A DNA stretch of 14,541 nt from JASHVB01 sp049522565 (GTDB lineage Bacteria > Pseudomonadota > Alphaproteobacteria > Acetobacterales > Acetobacteraceae). The DNA lies in the NCBI GenBank assembly GCA_049522565.1, contig JBEKNT010000145.1, forward strand, positions 1-14,541, in the 5' to 3' direction. Positions 6,573-13,146 of this stretch are shown here, one piece after another; within the stretch, counting starts at the first letter, position 1; each line of letters begins with the position of its first letter. The position numbers and the translations under genes were made by a program. The notes beneath the pieces are model-generated. The model was given only the letters and a program-made list of their open reading frames with translations, ran no database searches and had not been told where the DNA came from.

Positions 6573-8513
6573 TCACTGACAGGCCAGACACTCCTCGTAA
6601 TTCGCCCCACTCCCCACCACCGCCGCCGCCACCAGCGGCAACGGCGCCTGCCCATCGTTCGCCGCCGCACCGCCCATCACCCCGGTAAACGCCGTTGGCG
6701 CCACCGCCTTCTCGCTCACGTTATCCGCCCGGGCGATCGACAGACTCCGGCAGTAGTACAGCGACTTCACCCCCTTCTTCCACGCCATGAAGTGTATCTG
6801 GTGCAGATCCCGCTTATGCACATTCGCCGGCAGGAACACGTTCACCGACTGGCTCTGGCAGATGAACGGCGCCCGGTCCGCTGCATGCTCGATAATCCAC
6901 CGCTGATCCAGTTCGAACGCCGTCTTGTAAACCGCCTTCTCATCCGCGCTCAGGAAATCCAGATGCTGCACGCTCCCCTGAGTCAGCGTGATCGACGACC
7001 ATACCTCGTCGTTATCCATTCCCTTCTCCGCCAGCAGCTTCTGCAAATGCCGGTTGCGCACCGTGAAGCTACCCGACAGCGTCTTCTGCAAGAACACGTT
7101 CGCCGCGATCGGCTCGATCCCCGGCGACGAATTCCCCGCGATGATCGAAATCGACGCGGTCGGAGCGATCGACATCTTGTGCGAGAACCGCTCCATCACG
7201 CCGTATTCCGCCGCGTCCGGGCATGCGCCCCGCTCCTCCGCCAGCACATACGACGCCGCATCCGCCGCCGACCGGATATGCCGGAAGATCCGCTTGTTCC
7301 ACACTTTCGCGACCACGCTCTCCCACGGCACGTTCAGCGCCTGGAGGAACGAGTGGAAACCCATCACGCCCAGCCCCACCGACCGCTCCCGCATCGCGGA
7401 ATACTTCGCCTTCGCCATCTCCGACGGCGCACGATCGATGAAATCCTGCAACACGTTGTCCAGGAACCGCATCACGTCCTCGATGAAGGTCGGATGCGTC
7501 GACCACTCGAACCACGTCTCCAGGTTCAGCGAACACAGGCAGCACACCGCGGTGCGCTCCATGCCGTGCTGGTCGCGCCCGGTCGGCAGCGTGATCTCGC
7601 TGCACAGATTGGACGTCTTCACCTCCAACCCCGCCAGCTTATGATGATCCGGCTGCGCCCTGCTCACATGATCGGAGAAGATCAGGTACGGCTCGCCGGT
7701 CTCGATCCGCGCCGTCAGGATGCGAATCCACAGTCCGCGCGCCGAGATCGAGCGCACCGCGGCGCCGTCCTTCGGCGACAGCAGCGGCCAAGCCTCGTCC
7801 GCCTCCACCGCACGCATGAACGCGTCCGACACCAGGATGCCGTGATGCAGATTCAGCGCCTTGCGGTTCGGATCGCCGCCGGTGGGCCGGCGGATTTCCA
7901 CGAACTCCTCGATCTCCGGATGCCACACCGGCAGATACACCGCCGCCGAGCCGCGCCGCAGCGAGCCCTGCGAAATCGCCAGCGTCAGAGAATCCATCAC
8001 CCGGATGAACGGGATCACGCCGGAGGTCTTGCCGACCGCCCCCACCTTCTCCCCGATGGACCGCAAATTCCCCCAATACGACCCGATCCCGCCGCCCTTC
8101 GACGCCAGCCACACGTTCTCGTTCCACAGCCCGACAATGCCGTCCAGGCTGTCGGACGCCTCGTTCAGGAAGCAGGAGATCGGCAGCCCACGATTGGTCC
8201 CGCCATTCGACAGCACCGGGGTCGCCGGCATAAACCACAGCTTGCTGATATAGTCGTACAGCCGCTGCGCATGGGCGGCATCGTCGCCGTAATAGGACGC
8301 GACCCGCGCGAACAAATCCTGAAAACTCTCGCCCGGCATCAGGTAGCGGTCGGACAGCGTCGCCCGCCCGAAATCGGTCAGCAGCGCGTCGCGCGAGCGG
8401 TCCACATGGACCTGGTGGCGCCCCGTCATTTGCACGGCATCGAGCACGTCTGCCTCCCCTGGCGTCGTCGGAGGGACAGCATCCCGTCCCGCGCGATTCG
8501 AGGTCAACAACAT
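6573..8513 (-). CDS. nrdA: ribonucleoside-diphosphate reductase class I, large (alpha) subunit NrdA
   Basis: The 646-residue protein reduces ribonucleoside diphosphates to deoxyribonucleotides in the cytoplasm with a radical-generating NrdB partner. Active-site features are present: FMPATPVLSNGG (94-105), the first redox cysteine C114 in PISCFLNE, the NLCSEI motif (N302, C304, E306) and the second cysteine in CCLCSLNL (324-331). The adjacent tyrosines Y586-Y587 in SLYYCRS match the class I radical-transfer pair, which argues against a B12-dependent class II enzyme. The C-terminal CLAC (C642, C645) is the thioredoxin/glutaredoxin-accepting pair. The N-terminus is short and has no recognisable ATP-cone, so dATP activity inhibition through that domain is unlikely. 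GGAG lies nine bases before the ATG. No nrdB is found on either side within the window. Confidence 0.95.
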   Translation of the reverse strand: MLLTSNRAGRDAVPPTTPGEADVLDAVQMTGRHQVHVDRSRDALLTDFGRATLSDRYLMPGESFQDLFARVASYYGDDAAHAQRLYDYISKLWFMPATPVLSNGGTNRGLPISCFLNEASDSLDGIVGLWNENVWLASKGGGIGSYWGNLRSIGEKVGAVGKTSGVIPFIRVMDSLTLAISQGSLRRGSAAVYLPVWHPEIEEFVEIRRPTGGDPNRKALNLHHGILVSDAFMRAVEADEAWPLLSPKDGAAVRSISARGLWIRILTARIETGEPYLIFSDHVSRAQPDHHKLAGLEVKTSNLCSEITLPTGRDQHGMERTAVCCLCSLNLETWFEWSTHPTFIEDVMRFLDNVLQDFIDRAPSEMAKAKYSAMRERSVGLGVMGFHSFLQALNVPWESVVAKVWNKRIFRHIRSAADAASYVLAEERGACPDAAEYGVMERFSHKMSIAPTASISIIAGNSSPGIEPIAANVFLQKTLSGSFTVRNRHLQKLLAEKGMDNDEVWSSITLTQGSVQHLDFLSADEKAVYKTAFELDQRWIIEHAADRAPFICQSQSVNVFLPANVHKRDLHQIHFMAWKKGVKSLYYCRSLSIARADNVSEKAVAPTAFTGVMGGAAANDGQAPLPLVAAAVVGSGANYEECLACQ

Positions 8514-8816
8514 ATGGCAGGCTCCCGGGTGTCAGCCCACAAGATATCCGAATGACGTTGCGGCATTGCCACATTGACACTGCGCGATCTTAGCCGCGCG
8601 GCGGTTTTCGCCCAAGCGGAGCCCCGCGCCGGCCCGATGTTCTTCCCCTGTTCCACAACCTCTGGGGCGATCGGCAACCGTTGCGCACCTGCTCGTGATG
8701 CGCCGCCCCGAACCGGCCACGAAGCGGACCGGCCGGCGCCACGAACCGGCACAAGTTTCGCTTCCCGTTGGCGCCGCACTCCACGGCGCCAGAAACCACA
8801 CGAGGAACACCATCCC
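8514..8816. promoter_or_regulatory. divergent upstream region of nrdA and the small lipoprotein gene
   Basis: Promoters for nrdA (leftward) and the lipoprotein gene (rightward) should lie here. A TTGACA at 8574-8579 on the plus strand resembles a -35 box, but no good -10 follows at the right spacing. CGAACCGGC occurs twice (8709-8717 and 8742-8750). Part of the region could be translated from an ATG at 8574 in frame with the lipoprotein, but that extension is arginine/proline-rich and lacks coding character. No RNA gene is recognised. Confidence 0.4.
8769..8791 (+). promoter_or_regulatory. inverted repeat in the lipoprotein 5' region
   Basis: TGGCGCC (8769-8775) and GGCGCCA (8785-8791) form a seven-base-pair stem with a nine-base loop, ending just before the GAGGAA ribosome-binding site of the lipoprotein gene. 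It could be an operator or an mRNA structure that affects translation; nothing proves either. Confidence 0.3.
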
Positions 8817-8990
8817 ATGCGCGCTTCCTTGCTTCTTCTGCCGCTCGCGGTGCTCGGCCTGGTAGGCTGCGTTGACGTGCACTCGAATCCGCCGGCGCGC
8901 GACACCACCGTCGTCACGCCGGCCCCCGCCCCGGCCCCCGTCTACGCTGCGCCTGGCACCACCAGCACCACGGTGGTCACCCACCCGTAA
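8817..8990 (+). CDS. small low-complexity lipoprotein
   Basis: The 57-residue product starts MRASLLLLPLAVLGLVGCVD: a positively charged N-terminus, a hydrophobic core and a lipobox LVGC with the acylated Cys at residue 18. Asp follows two residues after the Cys, at position +3, where it does not act as a +2 retention signal. The mature part is Thr/Val/Pro/Ala-rich, with PAPAPAPVYAAP and two TTVV repeats (TTVVTPA and TTVVTHP), and resembles an unstructured periplasmic linker rather than an enzyme. GAGGAA lies nine bases upstream of the ATG. The function is unknown. Confidence 0.75.
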   Translation: MRASLLLLPLAVLGLVGCVDVHSNPPARDTTVVTPAPAPAPVYAAPGTTSTTVVTHP

Positions 8991-9024
8991 GATCACCCTC
9001 GACACACTGCGGCGATCGGCGCGA

Positions 9025-9054
9025 CAGGCCGGGGGACGCAGGTCCTCCGGCCTG
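9025..9054 (+). terminator. strong hairpin downstream of the lipoprotein gene
   Basis: Positions 9025-9037 pair with 9042-9054 as a 13-base-pair stem (one G-T wobble at 9033/9046) closed by a four-base GCAG loop. It lies 35 bases after the lipoprotein stop and between two convergent genes, so it probably ends transcription, perhaps in both directions. A clear T-tract is missing. Confidence 0.6.
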
Positions 9055-9078
9055 ATCGCGTACCGGCGATGGCAGAGG

Positions 9079-9121
9079 GACCCCGGTCGCCGGCCCAGGC
9101 GATTGCCTGGCGGCCGGTCAG
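9079..9121. terminator. second GC-rich hairpin at the aminotransferase 3' end
   Basis: CCAGGC-GATT-GCCTGG (9095-9110) forms a six-base-pair stem, with CCGG/CCGG and GACC/GGTC pairings possible further out across small internal loops. It sits at the stop codon of the minus-strand aminotransferase gene and may, with the neighbouring hairpin, separate the two convergent transcripts. Confidence 0.45.
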
Positions 9122-10311
9122 CCGGCCTCGCCGGCCAGATAGGCCATCGCCGCCTCGACCCCGCCCCGGCCATGCGGGATGTGCTCGATCCGCAGCGCCA
9201 TCTCGATCGCCGTCAGCGCACCCAGCAGCATCGGCTCGTTCAGGTCGCCAAGGTGGCCGATGCGGAAGATCTTGCCCCCCAGCCTGCCCAGCCCGCCGCC
9301 CAGCGACACGTTGAACCGCTGCCGCACCGCGCGGCGCACCAGTTCGGAATCGTAACCCTCCGGCATCAGCACCGCCGTCACCGAGTTGGAATACCGCGCC
9401 GGATTGAGGCAGTACAACTGCGGGCCATCATTGCCGGCCCACACCTGCACGCAGCGCCGCGTGGCTTCGGCCAGGCGAGCGTGGCGGGCGATCACGTTGG
9501 GCAGGCCCTCCTCGTCGATCAGCCGGATCGATTCGCGCAGGCCATAGAACATATTGACCGGCAGCGTGCCGATGAAGCTTTTCTGCGCCCGCTTCGCCAT
9601 CAGAGTCCAATCGAAATAGAAGCGCTTCAGCTGCGCCTTGGCATGCGCCGCCATGCCCTTGTCCGACACGCCGGTAAAGCTCATGCCGGTGGGCAGCATC
9701 AGGCCCTTCTGCCCGCCGCCGACCACACAGTCGATCTTCCATTCGTCCATGCGGAAATCCAGCGAGCCGAGCGACGAAATCGTGTCCACCAGGAACAGCG
9801 CCGGATGCGCCGTGCCGTCGATCGCCGCGCGGATTTCCTCCAGCGGCAGCATCATGCCGGTGGCCGTCTCATTGTGCACCACGCACACCGCCTTGACAGC
9901 GTGGTCGCGATCGTCCGCCAGCGCCGCGCGCAACGCGGCGATATCGACGCCGCGCCGCCAGTCGCACGGCAACACGTGCACGTCCAGCCCGTGGCTGCGC
10001 GCCATGTTGCCCCATTCTTCGGAAAAATACCCCGATTCCAGCACGACGATCCGGTCGCCGGGGGAAAGCAGATTGGTGAGGCTGGCTTCCCAGGCGCCGT
10101 GACCGGAGGCGTTGTACATGAACAGATGCTGCGTGGTTTGCAGCACGCGCTTCACGCCAGAGAAGGCGGCGTCGTAAACTTCCACGAATTCGGGATCGTT
10201 GAAGTCGATGCTGGGACGATCCATCGCCCGCAACACGCTGTCGGGGATGTTGGTCGGCCCGGGATTGGCGAAGAAGTGCCGGCCGCGGGGCTTGGCGACG
10301 GTGGTGCTCAT
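9118..10311 (-). CDS. class V pyridoxal-phosphate aminotransferase (serine/alanine-glyoxylate aminotransferase type)
   Basis: The 397-residue protein opens with FFANPGPTNIPDSVLRAM (residues 13-30), the hallmark of the AGT/SgaA branch of class V aminotransferases. The PLP-binding aspartate is D176 in LFLVDTISSLGSLDF and the Schiff-base lysine is K202 in GGGQKGLMLPTG. A HNETATGMMLP segment (146-156) and a C-terminal GGLGRLGGKIFRIGHLG complete the family pattern. Likely reactions transfer an amino group from serine, alanine or a ureide-type donor to glyoxylate; the exact donor cannot be read from sequence. The start at 10311 has GAGGA seven bases upstream; an upstream ATG at 10365 would add 18 unconserved residues. 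The gene follows the AroM-family gene on the same strand after a gap that holds a VapC remnant. Confidence 0.9.
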   Translation of the reverse strand: MSTTVAKPRGRHFFANPGPTNIPDSVLRAMDRPSIDFNDPEFVEVYDAAFSGVKRVLQTTQHLFMYNASGHGAWEASLTNLLSPGDRIVVLESGYFSEEWGNMARSHGLDVHVLPCDWRRGVDIAALRAALADDRDHAVKAVCVVHNETATGMMLPLEEIRAAIDGTAHPALFLVDTISSLGSLDFRMDEWKIDCVVGGGQKGLMLPTGMSFTGVSDKGMAAHAKAQLKRFYFDWTLMAKRAQKSFIGTLPVNMFYGLRESIRLIDEEGLPNVIARHARLAEATRRCVQVWAGNDGPQLYCLNPARYSNSVTAVLMPEGYDSELVRRAVRQRFNVSLGGGLGRLGGKIFRIGHLGDLNEPMLLGALTAIEMALRIEHIPHGRGGVEAAMAYLAGEAG

Positions 10312-10383
10312 AGGTCGATCCTCGTGACAGGCCGCTGGAGTAGTCGGCAGGGCGGCAAGACGCAACCATGCCGCCGCGCGCTC

Positions 10384-10560
10384 TCAAACAACGCGCTGGA
10401 TCTCGGTCCGCGAGAAAACATCACCTACGAAGAGCAGGCGGCAGACATGCTCCTTAGCCACGTCATAGGCGAAGCAATTGCCGAAATTGACCGCGGCCGG
10501 GGTCACGCTGTTGCCCCATCGCTGATCGGCCTGGGCGATCCGCCGCGCCACCGACGGCAA
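10384..10560 (-). pseudogene. vapC: VapC-type PIN toxin C-terminal fragment
   Basis: A 58-codon frame between the AroM-family and aminotransferase genes reads ADQRWGNSVTPAAVNFGNCF followed by AYDVAKE, RLLFVGDVFSRTEI and a stop. This matches the C-terminus of VapC toxins, whose usual form is HPA-x-LNFGDCFAYALAKE, LLFKGDDFS-x-TDI. Three things mark it as dead: the frame is closed upstream by a TAG so the N-terminal half with the first catalytic acids is missing; the active-site Asp of FGDCFAY is Asn (FGNCFAY); and GDDF has become GDVF. No vapB is present, since the AroM-family gene ends only 29 bases upstream. The remaining bases to 10311 are the aminotransferase leader. Confidence 0.75.
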
Positions 10561-10589
10561 CTATCCTGGAACCCTGACAGGAGCCTCAC

Positions 10590-11255
10590 TCATGACAGCA
10601 GCAGATCGATCGCGTGCGCTACCAGCCGGCGCGACACCAGCACCGGGCGATCCGATGCCTGTTTCACCACCTGCCGCATCGCCTCGGAATAGCCGATGCA
10701 GTGCATCACGATGATATCGGTGTCCGCCAACGCCGCGCCGCCGTCCCGCAGCGCCGCCTCGGGATTCGCCACGTAAGGCGAAGCACTGGCGGCCTTGATC
10801 GCCACCCCGGGAATGCCGTGGAACTCGTCGATCTGCGCCGCGTGCGGCAGCAGGATGCCGATCCGTTCCGCGCCGTACGCCAGGCCCTGCACGAAATGAT
10901 CGACCGTATGTTGCGGCTCGATGAACGGCGTCCGCAGGTCGAACCGGGTGAACTGCCCGGTGCACAGCAGCACCAGCAGGTCGAAGCCGCCCGTGTCGAG
11001 TTCCGCCAGGATCGCGTGCAGCCGCCGGTCGATCGCCGGCTTGCCCAGCAGCACCTCCCGCCCGTCGCGCAAGCGGGACACCAGGCATTCCTCCCCCGCC
11101 CGCGGCGCCAGGTCGGCGATCGCCGCATCGTCCAGCGCATCCAAGGCGCCATGCTCCGTCACCGCGAACGGCGTCCGCGTCTCCGCGAGAATATCCGGCA
11201 GCACGTCGCTGCGCGGCGACTGGCCGATGGTGACGAATGCGACGCGGCGCGGCAT
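10590..11255 (-). CDS. AroM family protein
   Basis: The 221-residue protein begins MPRRVAFVTIGQSPRSDVLP, and FVTIGQ-x-PR-x-D is the AroM family opening. It continues with HGALDALDD, a LVSRLRDGREV segment, LLVLLCTGQF and a C-terminal IIVMHCIGYSEAMRQ, the latter two having Cys residues typical of the Asp/Glu-racemase-like fold to which AroM appears related. The E. coli member is named for its place beside aroL, but its reaction is not established, so no function is asserted. GGAGG sits seven bases before the ATG at 11255; a start at 11333 would add 26 residues without family likeness. It is on the same strand as the aminotransferase, separated by the VapC remnant, and diverges from pntAA. Confidence 0.85.
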   Translation of the reverse strand: MPRRVAFVTIGQSPRSDVLPDILAETRTPFAVTEHGALDALDDAAIADLAPRAGEECLVSRLRDGREVLLGKPAIDRRLHAILAELDTGGFDLLVLLCTGQFTRFDLRTPFIEPQHTVDHFVQGLAYGAERIGILLPHAAQIDEFHGIPGVAIKAASASPYVANPEAALRDGGAALADTDIIVMHCIGYSEAMRQVVKQASDRPVLVSRRLVAHAIDLLLS

Positions 11256-11583
11256 GGGGAGGCCTCCGGTCTGGCTGATGCGGTGCAAGCGTAGCGGCCT
11301 TTCGGCACGCAAAACAGGGTCCACGCGTGCCACAGGGCCGCCAGGTTCCGCGCGGCGACCGAGGCCACCGTCGCGGCGACAGGCGAGGGGCGACGGCGAT
11401 CTGGCATCATCGCGTTTGTCCGGTCTGGCCCTAGGTGTCGGCTTCCCAACAGGCTAGGCAGCCTGTGTGGCCGCCGCCCCCTTGCACCCGCCACGCGCGC
11501 GGTGCATTGGTGCGCTGCCGCATTTGCCCGGGGCAATGGCGTCTCCCGTCCGCTTGCCCGCAGAATTGAAGGACCGTGACCCC
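11256..11583. promoter_or_regulatory. divergent intergenic region between the AroM-family gene and the pnt operon
   Basis: This region must carry promoters for both directions. ACAGGCT (11449-11455) and AGCCTGT (11460-11466) form a seven-base-pair inverted repeat around a four-base AGGC loop, a possible operator or leader hairpin for pntAA. In-frame ATGs at 11467 and 11536 precede pntAA, but the sequence they would add is not family-like. No RNA gene or small ORF is convincing. Confidence 0.4.
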
Positions 11584-12723
11584 ATGCGCCTTGCCGTGCT
11601 GAAGGAGCGGCGCGCCTCCGAGACGCGCGTGGCAGCCGTGCCGGACACGGTAAAGCGGCTGATCGCCCTGGGCCTCACAGTTGCCGTCGAGGCGGGCGCC
11701 GGTGCCGGCGCCTCCATCCCGGACGCCGAATTCACCGCCGCCGGGGCCGAGCTTGCCCCCGACGCAGCCACCGCCCTCGCCGGCGCCGGCATCGTGTTCG
11801 CCGTGCAGACGCCGCTGCCGGAGCAGCGGGCGCTGATTCCGCGCGGCGCGTTGCTGATCTGCATCGCCAATGCGTTCGCCGAACCGGACCTGGTAGCGGA
11901 CCTGGCCCAGGCCGGCATCGACGCCGCGGCCATGGAACTGCTCCCCCGCATCACCCGCGCCCAGGCGATGGACGTGCTGTCCAGCCAGGCCAACCTCGCC
12001 GGCTACCGCGCGGTGATCGAGGGTGCCGGTGCCTTCCAGCGCGGCTTCCCGATGATGATGACCGCCGCCGGCACCGTGCCGCCCGCCCGCGTCTTCGTCA
12101 TCGGCGCCGGCGTCGCCGGGTTGCAGGCGATCGCCACCGCCCGCCGGCTCGGCGCCATCGTCTCCGCCACCGACGTCCGCCCGGCGGCGAAGGAGGAAAT
12201 CAAGTCGCTCGGCGCCGTGTTCGTCGGCGTGGAAGACGAGGAAACCGCCGGCCAGACCGGCGCCTATGCCCGTGAAATGAGCGACGCGTTCCGCCGCAAG
12301 CAGGCCGAGTTGATGGCCACCACGATCGCCAAGAACGACATGGTCATCTGCACCGCGCTGGTGATGGGCCGTCGTGCCCCAACCATCGTGACCCAGGCGA
12401 TGGTTGACTCGATGCGCCCCGGCAGCGTCATCGTCGATCTGGCGTCCGACGCCGGCGGCAATTGCGAGGCGACCAAGCCCGGCGAAAGCATCGTGACATC
12501 GAACGGCGTGCGCATCCTGGGCTGGAACAACTGGCCGGGCCGCATTCCGGTCGCCGCGTCCGCGCTGTATGCGCGCAACCTGCTGACCTTCCTCACCACC
12601 TTCTGGGACAAGGACGCCAAGGCGCCGAAGCTTCCGGAAGGCGACGACATCGTCAAAGGCGTCATGCTGACCCGCGGCGGTGCCGTCGTGCACCCCAACT
12701 TCCTGCCAGCCCAGGCCGCCTGA
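11584..12723 (+). CDS. pntAA: NAD(P) transhydrogenase subunit alpha part 1 (PntAA, domain I)
   Basis: The 379-residue cytoplasmic protein binds NAD(H) and forms domain I of the proton-translocating transhydrogenase, which makes NADPH from NADH at the expense of the proton gradient. It begins MRLAVLKERRASETRVAAVP, carries the family signature RITRAQAMDVLSSQANLAGY (122-141), the Rossmann glycines GAGVAG (174-179) with the acidic D197 in SATDVR, the flexible-loop region with MRPGSVIVDLASDAGGN, and a closing GGAVVHPNF. The start at 11584 follows AAGGA by ten bases; earlier in-frame starts add Pro/Arg-rich sequence. It is the first gene of pntAA-pntAB-pntB, the split alpha-subunit arrangement of Rhodospirillum-type bacteria, with 19 bases before pntAB. 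Confidence 0.97.
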   Translation: MRLAVLKERRASETRVAAVPDTVKRLIALGLTVAVEAGAGAGASIPDAEFTAAGAELAPDAATALAGAGIVFAVQTPLPEQRALIPRGALLICIANAFAEPDLVADLAQAGIDAAAMELLPRITRAQAMDVLSSQANLAGYRAVIEGAGAFQRGFPMMMTAAGTVPPARVFVIGAGVAGLQAIATARRLGAIVSATDVRPAAKEEIKSLGAVFVGVEDEETAGQTGAYAREMSDAFRRKQAELMATTIAKNDMVICTALVMGRRAPTIVTQAMVDSMRPGSVIVDLASDAGGNCEATKPGESIVTSNGVRILGWNNWPGRIPVAASALYARNLLTFLTTFWDKDAKAPKLPEGDDIVKGVMLTRGGAVVHPNFLPAQAA

Positions 12724-12742
12724 TCCAGCGGAGACCGACCGA

Positions 12743-13135
12743 ATGAACCCCAACCAGTTGGCCGACGAAGCCGCCCGGCTCGCCGAACGCGCCAACGAGC
12801 TTGCCGCCCACGCCCAGACACTCGCCAACGGCGTCGCCGCCGTTGCCCCCGAGGTCGAGCCGATCGTCTTCTTGCTCGCCATTTTCCTGATGGCCTGCTT
12901 CGTCGGCTACTACGTGGTCTGGAACGTCACCCCGGCGCTGCACTCGCCGCTGATGTCGGTGACCAACGCGATCTCCTCGGTGATCGTGGTCGGCGCCATG
13001 CTGTCCGCCGGCCTGGGCACCAACGGCTGGGCGATCGCCTTCGGCTTCATCGCGGTGACCCTGGCAAGCGTCAACATCTTCGGCGGGTTCCTGGTGACCC
13101 ACCGAATGCTGTCGATGTTCAAGCGTCGGCAGTAG
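12743..13135 (+). CDS. pntAB: NAD(P) transhydrogenase subunit alpha part 2 (PntAB, membrane domain)
   Basis: The 130-residue protein has a charged Ala-rich N-terminal helix (about residues 1-35) and three hydrophobic segments: VFLLAIFLMACFVGYYVVW (about 43-61), a second around SVTNAISSVIVVGAML and a third around AIAFGFIAVTLASVNIFGGF. These supply the alpha-subunit part of the proton channel (domain II) in the inner membrane. The end VTHRMLSMFKRR is typical of the family. The start at 12743 follows GGAGA at about nine bases; a longer frame from 12680 overlaps pntAA and is not supported. It ends 11 bases before pntB. Confidence 0.96.
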   Translation: MNPNQLADEAARLAERANELAAHAQTLANGVAAVAPEVEPIVFLLAIFLMACFVGYYVVWNVTPALHSPLMSVTNAISSVIVVGAMLSAGLGTNGWAIAFGFIAVTLASVNIFGGFLVTHRMLSMFKRRQ

Positions 13136-13146
13136 GACACGCAGCC

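Noticed and set aside
6573..8513. class II (B12-dependent) ribonucleotide reductase
   Set aside because: The Tyr-Tyr pair at residues 586-587 and the class I-like C-terminal CLAC, together with the short length, favour class I.
8537..8552. possible NrdR box upstream of nrdA
   Set aside because: Only about 9 of 16 positions match the remembered palindromic consensus and no second box is found one helical phase away, as pairs normally are.
6240..8555. 771-codon open frame on the plus strand spanning nrdA
   Set aside because: Only the first part (to 6506) has family likeness (RusA). The rest is an arginine/histidine-rich shadow of nrdA.
8872..10692. 606-codon open frame on the plus strand antisense to the aminotransferase
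   Set aside because: Low-complexity shadow of the class V aminotransferase and of the VapC remnant, without a motif of its own.
11431..12882. 483-codon minus-strand frame antisense to pntAA
   Set aside because: Gly/Arg/His/Asp-rich shadow; pntAA on the plus strand is unambiguous.
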